From assembly GCF_030816855.1 (NCBI RefSeq), contig NZ_JAUSYK010000001.1, forward strand, positions 2,108,001 through 2,172,000: a DNA stretch of 64,000 nucleotides, written 5' to 3'. Under the pieces are notes generated by a model. That model was not told the DNA's origin, ran no database searches, and saw only the letters and a program-made list of their open reading frames with translations. Positions 52,696 through 62,084 of this stretch are shown in pieces (position 1 is the first letter of the stretch; every line of letters starts with the position of its first letter). Source of the stretch: Arthrobacter sp. B3I4 (lineage in GTDB: Bacteria > Actinomycetota > Actinomycetes > Actinomycetales > Micrococcaceae). A program made the translations under genes and the position numbers.

Positions 52696-53931
52696 CTAGA
52701 CGCTGCGGATAGCGATTACGGCGTTGTGGCCGCCGAAGCCGAAGGAGTTGCTCAGCGCCACGATGCTGCCGCCGGGCAGTGCACGCTCGGAGGTGACGAC
52801 GTCGAGCGGGATGTCCGGATCCTGGTTCTCCAGGTTGATCGTGACCGGCGCCTTGCGGTCGTGCACCGCCAGCACCGTCAGGACGGCTTCCACGGCGCCG
52901 GAAGCACCCAGCAGGTGGCCCATCTGCGACTTGGTGGCCGAGACGGCGACGTCGTCCACGTGCCCGCCCAGCGCTGCCTTCAGGGCGGTGTACTCGGGCT
53001 TGTCGCCGACGGGGGTGGAGGTGGCGTGCGCGTTGACGTGCACCACGTCCTCGGCCTGGATCCGGCCGTCAAACATGGCAGCCTTCAGGGCGCGGGTGGC
53101 GCCGAGGCCTTCCGGGTCCGGAGCGGTGATGTGATAGGCGTCGGCGGTCACCGAGGTGCCGGCCAGTTCCGCGTAGATCCGGGCGCCGCGCGCAAGGGCG
53201 TGCTCCTCGGCTTCGAGGACCAGCGCGCCGGCGCCTTCACCCATGACGAAACCGTCACGGTCGCGGTCGTAGGGGCGGGAGGCGCCCTCGGGGTCGTCGT
53301 TACGGCGCGAGAGCGCCTGCATCGAGGCGAACGCGGCGATCGGCATCGGGTGGATGGCCGCCTCCGCGCCGCCGCAGACGACGACGTCGGCCTTGCCGGA
53401 GCGGATCAGGTCCAGTCCCATGTGCACCGCTTCGGTGCCGGACGCACAGGCGGAAACAGGGGTGTGGGCGCCGGCACGGGCGCCCAGGTCGAGGCTGACG
53501 GCTGCAGCGGGGCCGTTGGGCATCAGCATGGGCACGGTCATCGGCAGGACGCGGCGGGGGCCCTTTTCGCGCAGGGTGTCCCAGGCGTCCAGGAGGGTCC
53601 AGACGCCGCCGATGCCGGTGGCGAAGGCCACGGCCAGACGGTCGTGGTCGATCTCGGTGATGCCGGCGTCGGCCCAGGCCTCGCGGGAGGCGACCACGGC
53701 AAACTGCGTGGACGGGTCCATGCGCTTGGCTTCGACCCGGCTTAGGACCTCGGTCGCGGGGTTGGAGGCGCGTGCAGCGAAGTGCACCGGCAGCTCGAAT
53801 TTGGCCACCCAGTCATCCTCAAGCGTGTGCGCGCCGGAGACGCCCTTCAGCGCGTTCTTCCACATTGTGGGGACATCGCCGCCGATGGGCGTGGTGGCAC
53901 CCAGACCGGTGATGACTACTTTGCGTGCCAT
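52696..53931 (-). CDS. fabF: 3-oxoacyl-[acyl-carrier-protein] synthase II
   Basis: KAS II elongates acyl-ACP with malonyl-ACP. The 411-residue protein has the Cys-His-His active site: Cys162 in PVSACASGTEAV, a histidine in VNAHATSTPVGD and another in SQMGHLLGASG. The start is ATG 53931 (MARKVVITGLGATTPIG), the family N-terminus. It is the last of the cluster fabD-fabH-acpP-fabF on the minus strand. The 189-bp gap to acpP shows no gene. Confidence 0.95.
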   Translation of the reverse strand: MARKVVITGLGATTPIGGDVPTMWKNALKGVSGAHTLEDDWVAKFELPVHFAARASNPATEVLSRVEAKRMDPSTQFAVVASREAWADAGITEIDHDRLAVAFATGIGGVWTLLDAWDTLREKGPRRVLPMTVPMLMPNGPAAAVSLDLGARAGAHTPVSACASGTEAVHMGLDLIRSGKADVVVCGGAEAAIHPMPIAAFASMQALSRRNDDPEGASRPYDRDRDGFVMGEGAGALVLEAEEHALARGARIYAELAGTSVTADAYHITAPDPEGLGATRALKAAMFDGRIQAEDVVHVNAHATSTPVGDKPEYTALKAALGGHVDDVAVSATKSQMGHLLGASGAVEAVLTVLAVHDRKAPVTINLENQDPDIPLDVVTSERALPGGSIVALSNSFGFGGHNAVIAIRSV

Positions 53932-54120
53932 GGGATCACTCTTTCGTCGGTGCGCCTGCCGAGTCCGGTGCCTGAAGGCGGCCGGGGCCTGCGTAGGAAA
54001 AGCTCGGTGGTCATGAAAACTAGGGGTTTGGTGGTGGTGCTCCGGTCCGGGACGCCGGTACAGCGCCCCGGTCCGGCCACAGGTCCGGCCTAAGGAAGCC
54101 GGAGCCAAGCTCAGCGGGTA

Positions 54121-54366
54121 TTAGGCCTGGGCGTTGGCGATGAAGCTGACGGCGTCGCCGACGGTCTTGAGGTTCTTGACCTCTTCGTCCGGGATGCGTA
54201 CGCCGAACTTTTCCTCGGCGTTGACCACGATGGTCATCATCGAGATGGAGTCAATGTCCAGGTCCTCGGTGAAGGACTTGTCCAGCTCAACGGCCTCGGG
54301 GGCGAGGCCGGTCTCTTCGTTGACGATCTCGGCCAGGCCGGCCAGGATTTCTTCGTTGTTAGCCAT
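54121..54366 (-). CDS. acpP: Acyl carrier protein
   Basis: An 81-residue acidic carrier protein. The phosphopantetheine attachment serine is S40 in EDLDIDSISMM, the actinobacterial variant of the DSL motif. ATG 54366 has a clear AAGGAG 7 bp upstream. It sits between fabH and fabF and carries intermediates for both. Confidence 0.96.
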   Translation of the reverse strand: MANNEEILAGLAEIVNEETGLAPEAVELDKSFTEDLDIDSISMMTIVVNAEEKFGVRIPDEEVKNLKTVGDAVSFIANAQA

Positions 54367-54439
54367 GGATGGCTCCTTTTTCTTGTAGTTGCCGCCGGTG
54401 ACCGGTCAAGGCCAGCAGCGGAGGGAGTGCGGTGGCCGC

Positions 54440-55501
54440 CTACGGAAGCACAATCACCTGGGCGCCGAAGACCAGTCCGGCCCCGAACCCAATCTGCAGG
54501 GCCAGTCCACCGCTAAGTTCCGGGTGTTCCTGGAGCAGGCGGTGGGTGGCGAGGGGGATGGAGGCTGCCGAAGTGTTGCCAGCTTCGGCGATATCCCGGG
54601 CGACCACGACGGTCTCCGGAAGCTTGAGCTTCTTGGCCATCTCATCGATGATGCGCATGTTGGCCTGGTGCGGGATGAACGCTGCGAGGTCGTCCGCGGA
54701 GATGCCGGCTGCGTCGAGGGCCTGCTGGGCCACCTTGGCCATTTCCCAGACCGCCCAGCGGAAGACCGTCTGGCCGTCCTGGCGCAGCGTGGGCCACAGG
54801 GCTGCTTCCGTGACCGCGGCCTCGCCCTCGCTGAGGGCCGAGTCGTGCTTGCCGGCCAGGGAGAGCTCACGGATGTTCAGCATCGAGTGCGTCATCCCGA
54901 TGGCATCCCACTTGCTGCCGTCCGAGCCCCACACGGACGGGCCGATGCCGGGGGTGTCGGAGGGGCCGATCACGACGGCGCCTGCCCCGTCGCCGAGCAG
55001 GAAGGAGATGGTGCGCTCCGTGTTGTCGATGACGTCGGAGAGCTTCTCCGCGCCGACCACCAGCACGTACTTCGCCGCTCCGGAGCGGACCAGCGCGTCG
55101 GCCTGGGCGATGCCGTAGCAGTAGCCGGCGCAGGCGGCGGAGATGTCGAACGCGGGTGCCGGGGTGGCGCCGAGACGGTCGGTCAGGCTGGCGGCGGCCG
55201 ACGGCGTGGCGTACGGGTGGGTGACGGTGGAGACGATGACGGCCCCGAGTTCAGAGGCTTCGATGCCGGCCTTCTGCAGCGCCTCGCGGGCTGCGCCTTC
55301 GGCCATGTCGATGACGCCGATGTCAGCCGGGGCGCGGTGCCGGGTGATGATGCCGGTGCGCTGCCGGATCCACTCGTCCGAGGAGTCGATCCACTGGCAG
55401 ACGTCCTCGTTGGTGACGATGACGTCGGGCCGGTAGGCTCCGACGCCCATCACCCGCGTGTTTTCCTGCAGGGGAGCCTGCTTCAGAGTAGGAGTGCTCA
55501 T
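54440..55501 (-). CDS. fabH: 3-oxoacyl-[acyl-carrier-protein] synthase III
   Basis: KAS III starts fatty acid synthesis by condensing an acyl-CoA primer with malonyl-ACP, with primer choice setting iso/anteiso or straight chains. The 353-residue protein has Cys124 in ISAACAGYCYG, a histidine in IPHQANMR and an asparagine in EAGNTSAAS. It is distinct from the OleA homologue at 21.4 kb. The ATG start overlaps the fabD stop as ATGA. Confidence 0.95.
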   Translation of the reverse strand: MSTPTLKQAPLQENTRVMGVGAYRPDVIVTNEDVCQWIDSSDEWIRQRTGIITRHRAPADIGVIDMAEGAAREALQKAGIEASELGAVIVSTVTHPYATPSAAASLTDRLGATPAPAFDISAACAGYCYGIAQADALVRSGAAKYVLVVGAEKLSDVIDNTERTISFLLGDGAGAVVIGPSDTPGIGPSVWGSDGSKWDAIGMTHSMLNIRELSLAGKHDSALSEGEAAVTEAALWPTLRQDGQTVFRWAVWEMAKVAQQALDAAGISADDLAAFIPHQANMRIIDEMAKKLKLPETVVVARDIAEAGNTSAASIPLATHRLLQEHPELSGGLALQIGFGAGLVFGAQVIVLP

Positions 55502-56427
55502 TTCCCTCCCTCCAATTCTGCGAATAGGGCCAAGGCATCGGACAAGTCATCCGGGGTCTTGACGGTGACAGTCTTCACACCCGGCATGCCGCGCTTTGCC
55601 AGGCCGGCCAGCGTTCCGGCCGGGGCCAGCTCGATCAGGCCGGTTACGCCGCGCTGCACCAGGGTGTCCATGCAGCGGTCCCAGCGGACCGGGCGGGAAA
55701 CCTGGGCGATCAGGCTGTCAACGGCTGAACCGCCGTCGGTCACCTCGGCGCCGTCGAAGTTGGAGAGCAGCGGAACCTGCGGGTTCCGCGGGTGCAGCGA
55801 GGGCCGCAGCGCCTGCAGGGCCGCGACCGCGGGGGACATGTGCGCCGTGTGGAACGCGCCGGCGACCTTGAGCGGGATCACGCGGGCCTTCGCCGGCGGT
55901 TTGTCTGCCAGCGCCTTGAGCTGCTCCAGGGTGCCGGCGGCAACCGTCTGGCCGGCTCCGTTAACGTTGGCCGGGGTCAGGCCACAGGCTTCGATCGCGG
56001 CCAGTACCTCTGCCGGGTCTCCGCCCACGACGGCGCTCATGCCGGTGGGGGTGGCCGCAGCGGCGGCGGCCATGCCGTTGGCGCGTTCCCGGACGAAGGT
56101 CATCGCTTCGGTTTCGGTCAGGACGCCGGCCAGGGCGGAGGCGGTGATTTCACCGACCGAGTGCCCGGCGAGGATGACCGGGAGGGCGCCGAGCTCGACG
56201 TCGAAAAGGGACTTGGCGGCAACGAGTCCGGCGGCGACGATCAGCGGCTGCGCGACGGCGGTGTCCTTGATGGTCTCCTCGTCGGAGGTGGTGCCGTGGG
56301 CGGTGAGGTCGATACCTGCTATTTCGCTAAGGGAGGCCAGGTGGCCTGCGACGGAAGGCAGTTCCAGCCAGGGGGCCAGAAAACCAGGGGTCTGGGAGCC
56401 CTGTCCAGGGCAGACGATTGCAAGCAC
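55498..56427 (-). CDS. fabD: Malonyl-CoA:ACP transacylase
   Basis: FabD loads malonyl groups on the carrier protein. The 309-residue protein has CPGQGSQTPG near the N-terminus, the nucleophile Ser90 in AGHSVGEI and a histidine in AGAFHTAHM. GTG 56427 is preferred because it begins the conserved VLAIVCPGQGSQ. A longer open frame adds 15 unconserved residues. It is the first gene of the fab cluster, downstream of the PucR-type regulator, with an 88-bp gap. Confidence 0.94.
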   Translation of the reverse strand: MLAIVCPGQGSQTPGFLAPWLELPSVAGHLASLSEIAGIDLTAHGTTSDEETIKDTAVAQPLIVAAGLVAAKSLFDVELGALPVILAGHSVGEITASALAGVLTETEAMTFVRERANGMAAAAAATPTGMSAVVGGDPAEVLAAIEACGLTPANVNGAGQTVAAGTLEQLKALADKPPAKARVIPLKVAGAFHTAHMSPAVAALQALRPSLHPRNPQVPLLSNFDGAEVTDGGSAVDSLIAQVSRPVRWDRCMDTLVQRGVTGLIELAPAGTLAGLAKRGMPGVKTVTVKTPDDLSDALALFAELEGGK

Positions 56428-56515
56428 GTATCCAGCTTTCCAAATTGCCGCGTGATTCATCGGTACTTTCATGCACCAAGACCACTGGGTCAGGTTGTAG
56501 GAAGTCTACAACGGG

Positions 56516-57760
56516 TCAGCTGTTGTTACGGGACGGGTTGCGTTCCACTGCGGGCCTTGGCGGGGCCGAGAGCCGGCCGACCACCAGGGCCGCCTGGAGC
56601 ACGAAAGCCTCCCGCGGGATCAGCGGATCCCAGCCTGTCACATCGCAGACGCGCTTGAGCCGGTACCTGACGGTGTTGGCGTGGACGAAGAGTTCGCGGG
56701 CCGTCGCCTCGAGCGAGTGTCCCAGTTCCAAGTATGTTCCGAGCGTCTCTACCAGCCCGTTCGAGGCGGCGAGCAGGGGCCGGTATATGTTTTTGACCAG
56801 GGACCGGCGGGCGGCGTCGTCGCCGGAAATCACCCGCTCCGGCAGCAGGTCATCTGCGGCCACGGGGCGCGGCGCCGAGGGCCACGCGCGTGCCGCGGTC
56901 AGTCCGGCGAAGGCGGACTGGGCGGAGCTGCTGGCCTCGAGCAGCGAGCTTGCCTCGGCCCCGTAGACCACCGGGCCGGGGGCGAAGAGGTCGCTGAGTT
57001 TCTGGCAGGCCGTTTCCCGGTCCTGCACCCCGCCCAGGATCAGGATCAGCCGGTCGCCCTGGATGCCGACGAGGGCGTCCTCGGCGAAGCGGCCGGCGGT
57101 GCGGCGGAGTTCGCTGACGTAGGAAGCGTTGGGTTCCGACGGCGAGTTTCCCACCATCACGGTGAAGCGTTCCTGCGCTTTCCAGCCCAGCGCCGCGATC
57201 CGGGAGCGCAGCGCGTCGGTGTTTTCGCCGCGCAGGATCGCGTCGACAATGAGCGCCTCCAGCCGGGTATCCCACGAGCCGCGGGTTTCGGCGGCGCGGG
57301 CGTAGACGTCGGCGGCGGCGAAGGCCACCTCCCGGGAGTAGCGCAGCACGGCCTCGCGCAGGGCAGCCTGGTCGGCCTCGGGCGCGATGATCGGCACCTG
57401 TTCCTCCACTACCTCGACAACGATCCGGATCAGTTGCAGCGCTTTTTGCAGGCTGATTGAGCGGGTCAGCTCCGTCGGGGCGGTGCCGAAAACGTCGGAC
57501 AGGATCCAGGAGGGTGAGCTGGGCCGGTCGAACCAGGTAACGAAGGCCGCGATGCCGTTCTGCGCGACCATGCCGAGGGCCGAGCGTTCGTCGGAGTTCA
57601 GCCGGCTATACCAGGGCAGCGACTTTTCGAGCTGCCGCAGCGTGGTGGTGGACAGTTGGCCCACGCTGGACCGGAGCTTTTTCAGCGTCTCGGCCTTCTC
57701 CGGGGTGAGGGCCCGCGCGGACGGCTGGCGTTTTGCGGGAGTGGTGGTGGGCTCTGCCAT
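56516..57760 (-). CDS. fasR: PucR/CdaR-type transcriptional regulator of fatty acid synthesis (FasR-like)
   Basis: A 414-residue regulator. The C-terminal PucR-type HTH is clear in LEATARELFVHANTVRYRLKRV (shown here over its core). A GGDEF-like middle region without catalytic residues precedes it. In Streptomyces coelicolor the homologous gene upstream of fabD, FasR, activates the fab operon. The same location here supports that role by analogy. ATG 57760 (MAEPTTTPAKRQ) is chosen over upstream in-frame starts. Corynebacterial FasR is an unrelated TetR protein, so the symbol follows Streptomyces use. Confidence 0.82.
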   Translation of the reverse strand: MAEPTTTPAKRQPSARALTPEKAETLKKLRSSVGQLSTTTLRQLEKSLPWYSRLNSDERSALGMVAQNGIAAFVTWFDRPSSPSWILSDVFGTAPTELTRSISLQKALQLIRIVVEVVEEQVPIIAPEADQAALREAVLRYSREVAFAAADVYARAAETRGSWDTRLEALIVDAILRGENTDALRSRIAALGWKAQERFTVMVGNSPSEPNASYVSELRRTAGRFAEDALVGIQGDRLILILGGVQDRETACQKLSDLFAPGPVVYGAEASSLLEASSSAQSAFAGLTAARAWPSAPRPVAADDLLPERVISGDDAARRSLVKNIYRPLLAASNGLVETLGTYLELGHSLEATARELFVHANTVRYRLKRVCDVTGWDPLIPREAFVLQAALVVGRLSAPPRPAVERNPSRNNS

Positions 57761-57841
57761 GTCAACGAGCATACGGCGCCTGCAGGCCAAGCTCCATTTG
57801 TGCAAAGGCTACAACTCCGTTTGCGCTGACTCACAGCGTTA

Positions 57842-57889
57842 AACGCCCGACGGCGGCCCCCACCTGGGTGGGAACCGCCGTCGGGCGTT
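57842..57889 (-). terminator. Terminator of aceE
   Basis: A 15-bp perfect outer stem (57842-57856 with 57875-57889), with a further inner CCCACC/GGTGGG pairing, located 41 bp after the aceE stop on the minus strand. The minus-strand side ends GCGTTTAACG, a weak T run. It separates aceE from the regulator gene. Confidence 0.75.
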
Positions 57890-57930
57890 CGCTGTGGCGC
57901 TGCTCGCGCCGGTGCTGTTCGGGCCGGTGC

Positions 57931-60684
57931 TTAGGACTCGCCGCCCGCGTTGCCGGTGGTACCGGCATTGACGTTGAGCAGGCGGTACTTCTCGATGGCC
58001 TGGGCGGGGGCCTGGGCGTCGACCTCGCCGCGGCGGGCCAGCATCTCCAGGGAACGGACCACGATTGAGTGGATGTCGTTCTTGAAGAAGCGCCGCGCGG
58101 CGGCCCGGGTATCCGAGAAGCCGAAACCGTCCGCGCCGAGCGAGGCGAACTCGTTCGGAATGAACTGCCGGATCTGGTCCGGCACGGCCTTCATGTAGTC
58201 CGACACGGCCACGATCGGTCCGGTGGCACCGGCGAGCTGTTCGGTGACGAACGGCACGCGGGCCGGCTGGCCGGGGTTGAGGAAAGCTTCTTCCTCGGCG
58301 GCCATGGCGTCGCGGCGAAGCTCGGTCCAGGAGGTCACCGACCAGACGTCCGCGGAGACGCCCCAGTCTTCGGCGAGAACCCGCTGGGCCTCGAGAGCCC
58401 AGGGGACGGACACACCGGAGGCGAGAAGCTGCGTGCGCGGGCCGTCGATCTTGGCCGGTGCCAGCAGGTAGATGCCCTTGATGATGCCCTCGACGTCGAG
58501 CTCCGCCGGCGCCGGCGGCTGGACGATCGGTTCGTTGTAGACCGTGAGGTAGTACATCAGGTTCCGGGACGGGTCGTTGTCGGCAGGGCCGGGTCCGTAC
58601 ATCCGGTTGAGGCCATCACGCATGATGACGCCGATCTCGTAACCGTAGGCCGGGTCGTAGGTGACGACGGCCGGGTTGGTCGAGGCCAGCAGCGGGGAGT
58701 GTCCGTCGGCGTGCTGCAGGCCCTCGCCGGTCAGCGTGGTGCGGCCCGCGGTGGCGCCGATGATGAACCCGCGCGTCATCTGGTCCGCTGCGGCCCAGAA
58801 GGAATCGCCGGTCCGCTGGAAACCGAACATCGAGTAGAAGACGTAGATCGGAATCAGCGGTTCGCCGTGGGTGGCGTAGGAGGTGCCCGCCGCGGTGAAC
58901 GCCGCAACGGAGCCTGCCTCGTTGATGCCTGCGTGTACGATCTGGCCGGCAATGGATTCTTTGTAGGCCAGGACGAGGTCGCGGTCCACGGAGAGGTAGT
59001 TCTGGCCGTTCGGGTTGTAGATCTTCGCGGTCGGGAAGAACGCGTCGATGCCGAAGGTGCGTGCCTCATCCGGGATGATCGGCACGATCCTGGAGCCGAA
59101 CTCCTTGTCCCGCATCAGGTCCTTGAGCAGCCGGACGAACGCCATGGTGGTGGCCGCCTGCTGCTTGCCGGAACCACGGTTCGCCACCTCGTACGCCTTG
59201 TCCCCGGGGAGGGAGACGTCGGTGTGCTTGGAGCGGCGCTCCGGGACGAACCCGCCCAGGGCCTGACGGCGTTCCATCAGGTACTTGATCTCCGGGGCGT
59301 CGGTGCCGGGGTGGTAGTACGGCGGCTGGTAGGGGTCGGCTTCGAGCTGTTCGTCCGTGATCGGAATGCGCAGGTGGTCGCGGAAGGCCTTCAGGTCCGC
59401 GAGCGTGAGTTTCTTCATCTGGTGGGTCGCGTTGCGGCCCTCGAAGTGGGTGCCCAGGCCGTAGCCCTTGACCGTGTGGGCGAGGATGACCGTCGGCTTG
59501 CCCTTGAACTCGGTGGCGGCCTTGTAGGCGGCGTAAACCTTGTTGTAGTCGTGGCCGCCGCGCTTGAGGTTCCAGATTTCCTGGTCCGTCATGTCCGCGA
59601 CCATGTCCTTGGTCTGCGGGGTCTTGCCGAAGAAGTGCTCGCGGACGAACCCGCCGGATTCGGCCTTGTAGGTCTGGTAGTCGCCGTCGACCGTCTCGTT
59701 CATGATCTTCACGAGGGAGCCGTCGTCGTCCTTGGCAAGCAGGTCATCCCACTCGCGGCCCCAGACGACCTTGATAACGTTCCAGCCGGCGCCGCGGAAG
59801 AACGCTTCAAGTTCCTGCATGATCTTGCCGTTGCCGCGGACCGGACCGTCGAGGCGCTGCAGGTTGCAGTTGATGACGAAGTTGAGGTTGTCCAGTTTCT
59901 CGTTTGCGGCCAGCTGAAGCAGGCCGCGCGACTCGGGCTCGTCCATTTCGCCGTCGCCCAGGAAGGCCCAGACCTGCTGTTCGGAGGTGTCCTTGATCCC
60001 GCGGTTATGCAGGTAGCGGTTCGACTGCGCCTGATAGATGGCGTTCATCGGACCGATGCCCATGGAGACGGTGGGGAACTCCCAGAACTCCGGCATCAAG
60101 CGGGGGTGCGGGTAGCTGGAAAGCGCGTGGCCTTCCTTGGACTTCTCCTGCCGGAAGCCGTCAAGGTCCTGCTCCGTCAACCGGCCTTCAAGGAAAGCGC
60201 GGGCATACATGCCGGGGGAGGCGTGGCCCTGGAAGAAGACCTGGTCACCGCCGCCGGCGTGGTCCTTGCCGCGGAAGAAGTGGTTAAAACCGACCTCGTA
60301 CAGGGTCGCCGCGCCGGCATAGGTGGAGATGTGGCCGCCGACGCCGATGTCCGGGCGCTGGGACCGGTGCACCATGACGGCGGCGTTCCAGCGCAACCAC
60401 GCGCGGTACTTGCGCTCGATCTCCTCGTCGCCGGGGAACGGTGCTTCCTGGTCCACAGGGATGGTGTTGACGTAGTCGGTGGTGGTCACCATCGGCACGC
60501 CCACGCTCTGTGCGCCGGCCCGCTGGAGCAGGCTGCGCATGATGTACTGGGCACGCTCGGTGCCCTGTTCCTGAATCAGGGTATCCAGGGACTCCAGCCA
60601 TTCGGCGGTCTCTTCGGGATCACGATCAGGCAGCTGGTTAGTCAACCCGCTGAGGATATGGGAGGTTTCTTCTCCTGCAGCCAC
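57931..60684 (-). CDS. aceE: Pyruvate dehydrogenase E1 component (homodimeric type)
   Basis: AceE decarboxylates pyruvate with thiamine diphosphate and passes the acetyl group to the E2 lipoyl domain. The 917-residue protein is of the homodimeric E1 type used by actinobacteria. The ThDP motif runs from [10 protein letters not shown] to FVINCN. Other conserved regions are [19 protein letters not shown] and [22 protein letters not shown] 60684 ([14 protein letters not shown]) has AGAGAGG six bases upstream. Longer in-frame starts add 28-43 residues without conservation. Its terminator lies just downstream. Confidence 0.95.
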   Translation of the reverse strand: MAAGEETSHILSGLTNQLPDRDPEETAEWLESLDTLIQEQGTERAQYIMRSLLQRAGAQSVGVPMVTTTDYVNTIPVDQEAPFPGDEEIERKYRAWLRWNAAVMVHRSQRPDIGVGGHISTYAGAATLYEVGFNHFFRGKDHAGGGDQVFFQGHASPGMYARAFLEGRLTEQDLDGFRQEKSKEGHALSSYPHPRLMPEFWEFPTVSMGIGPMNAIYQAQSNRYLHNRGIKDTSEQQVWAFLGDGEMDEPESRGLLQLAANEKLDNLNFVINCNLQRLDGPVRGNGKIMQELEAFFRGAGWNVIKVVWGREWDDLLAKDDDGSLVKIMNETVDGDYQTYKAESGGFVREHFFGKTPQTKDMVADMTDQEIWNLKRGGHDYNKVYAAYKAATEFKGKPTVILAHTVKGYGLGTHFEGRNATHQMKKLTLADLKAFRDHLRIPITDEQLEADPYQPPYYHPGTDAPEIKYLMERRQALGGFVPERRSKHTDVSLPGDKAYEVANRGSGKQQAATTMAFVRLLKDLMRDKEFGSRIVPIIPDEARTFGIDAFFPTAKIYNPNGQNYLSVDRDLVLAYKESIAGQIVHAGINEAGSVAAFTAAGTSYATHGEPLIPIYVFYSMFGFQRTGDSFWAAADQMTRGFIIGATAGRTTLTGEGLQHADGHSPLLASTNPAVVTYDPAYGYEIGVIMRDGLNRMYGPGPADNDPSRNLMYYLTVYNEPIVQPPAPAELDVEGIIKGIYLLAPAKIDGPRTQLLASGVSVPWALEAQRVLAEDWGVSADVWSVTSWTELRRDAMAAEEEAFLNPGQPARVPFVTEQLAGATGPIVAVSDYMKAVPDQIRQFIPNEFASLGADGFGFSDTRAAARRFFKNDIHSIVVRSLEMLARRGEVDAQAPAQAIEKYRLLNVNAGTTGNAGGES

Positions 60685-61121
60685 GTCCAACCTCTCTTTG
60701 AGCGCATCCACCGGCACCCTCAGCTCCGGCAGGGTAACTGCCTGGCGTGAACGCGACGTGTGCGACATATATCGGTAACAGCAGCCCGGTCCTGTGTGCC
60801 GGGCTAGGTCCAATCACAACCAAGCCTGGCTCTAGCAGCGGTCGGTTGTCCGCGCAGGCGTGGTCGTCATCAGCCACTCTAGTCCTGCCAGTCCGCGGAT
60901 GCGTAGCTGTCGCATGAGGCCCTTGCCGTATTTCACAGGCATACTGGTTCTGGTGCGTGGGGCCTCCTAAGGGCCGCCGTAATGCCCGGTGTGACGCAGA
61001 ATATGGCGGATCGCGGGCTCCGCAGCTTGAAGCAAAGGCCCAAAGGGTGTTGGCTTGTAGTAATGGAAATCACTAGCACCAGGCAGTTCCCCGGGACCCA
61101 CAAACAGCATAGGAGCAACAC
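60685..61121. other. aceE/DUF3052 divergent intergenic region
   Basis: A 437-bp region with no convincing gene on either strand. TAGAGT on the minus strand (complement of 60876-60881) is a candidate -10 for aceE, without a clear -35. For the DUF3052 gene, TTGGCT near 61050 and TAGCAC 18 bp further could form a promoter, and AGGAG lies before its GTG. The 61020-61046 stretch resembles 22464-22489 upstream of smc. Confidence 0.5.
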
Positions 61122-61541
61122 GTGAGCGAGGCCGACGCCGCCACTTCGGTAAATGTGGCGGAAAGATTGGGTTTCAAAAACGGAGACCTGATTCAGGAAT
61201 TCGGTTATGACGACGACGTCGACTTCGACTTGCGTGATGACATTGAGGACCTCACCGGTTCGGAACTCTTTGATGAGGACGACCACGAGGTCGTGGACGC
61301 TGCCATCCTGTGGTGGCGCGACGGCGACGGGGACCTCGTTGACACTCTGGTTGACTCGCTGACCACGCTCACCGAAGGCGGCGTGGTCTGGGTGCTCACA
61401 CCCAAGAATGGCCGCTCCGGTTACGTTTCGCCGTCGGACATCCAGGACGCGGCCCCCACTGCGGGGCTGCACTGCACCACGTCTGCCGGCGTGTCCCGTG
61501 ACTGGAGTGCCACCCGGCTGGTCACGCGGAAGAACAAGTGA
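61122..61541 (+). CDS. DUF3052 family protein
   Basis: A 139-residue acidic protein of the actinobacterial DUF3052 family, with unknown function. It begins VSEADAATSVNVAERLGFKNG and contains a very acidic DDDVDFDLRDDIEDLTG. The GTG start has AGGAG a few bases upstream. The stop overlaps the peroxiredoxin start as GTGA. It regularly lies between aceE and an AhpE-like peroxiredoxin gene, suggesting a link with pyruvate dehydrogenase or redox state. Confidence 0.9.
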   Translation: MSEADAATSVNVAERLGFKNGDLIQEFGYDDDVDFDLRDDIEDLTGSELFDEDDHEVVDAAILWWRDGDGDLVDTLVDSLTTLTEGGVVWVLTPKNGRSGYVSPSDIQDAAPTAGLHCTTSAGVSRDWSATRLVTRKNK

Positions 61542-62041
61542 CTCAGGCGGCACCCGCGGCGGCGGCCCAGGCCACCGCCGTACCCGCCGTCGGGCAGGCC
61601 GCTCCGGACTTCGAACTGGTCAACCAGTTCGGTGAGCCCGTCCGGCTCACAGGGCTGCGTGGACGCACCGTCGTGTTGGTGTTTTTCCCCTTTGCGTTCT
61701 CCGGTATCTGCACCGGCGAGCTTTGCGAGTTGCGCGACAACCTCGCGCTGTTCGATGAGGCCGACGCCGTCGTGCTCGGGGTGTCGGTAGACAGCAAGTT
61801 CGCGCAGCGCGCCTATGCGGAGAAGGAAGGCTACACCTTCGATCTGCTCGCGGACTTCTGGCCGCACGGCGCCGTCGCTGAGCGGTACGGTGTCTTCGAC
61901 CCGGCCAGCGGCATGGCCACGCGCGGCACCTTCATTATCGACGCCGAGGGAATCGTGCGTTATGTCGTTGTGAACCCCCGCGGCCAGGCCCGGGACTTCG
62001 CCGGCTACCGTGCCGCCCTGGCAGGGCTCTCGGGAAACTGA
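61538..62041 (+). CDS. Peroxiredoxin, AhpE-like
   Basis: A 167-residue thiol peroxidase that reduces H2O2 and organic hydroperoxides. The active-site region is FPFAFSGICTGELC, with the peroxidatic cysteine at residue 58. Mycobacterial AhpE is a one-Cys enzyme, but here a second cysteine (residue 63) lies five positions on, as in BCP/PrxQ proteins, and could resolve the sulfenic acid. The GTG start is translationally coupled to DUF3052. An Ala-rich N-terminus of about 20 residues precedes the fold. Confidence 0.9.
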   Translation: MTQAAPAAAAQATAVPAVGQAAPDFELVNQFGEPVRLTGLRGRTVVLVFFPFAFSGICTGELCELRDNLALFDEADAVVLGVSVDSKFAQRAYAEKEGYTFDLLADFWPHGAVAERYGVFDPASGMATRGTFIIDAEGIVRYVVVNPRGQARDFAGYRAALAGLSGN

Positions 62042-62084
62042 CGGCGTAGGCGGGGCTATGAGGACGCGGCGGCCGGGAGTGGGG

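Noticed and set aside
54389..56455. A 688-codon plus-strand frame across fabH and fabD
   Set aside because: It is antisense to genes with intact active sites and has a shadow composition.
58069..60750. An 893-codon open frame on the plus strand opposite aceE
   Set aside because: It is the complement of a gene with complete ThDP-enzyme motifs. Its translation has no recognisable domain, and long antisense frames are expected at this GC content.
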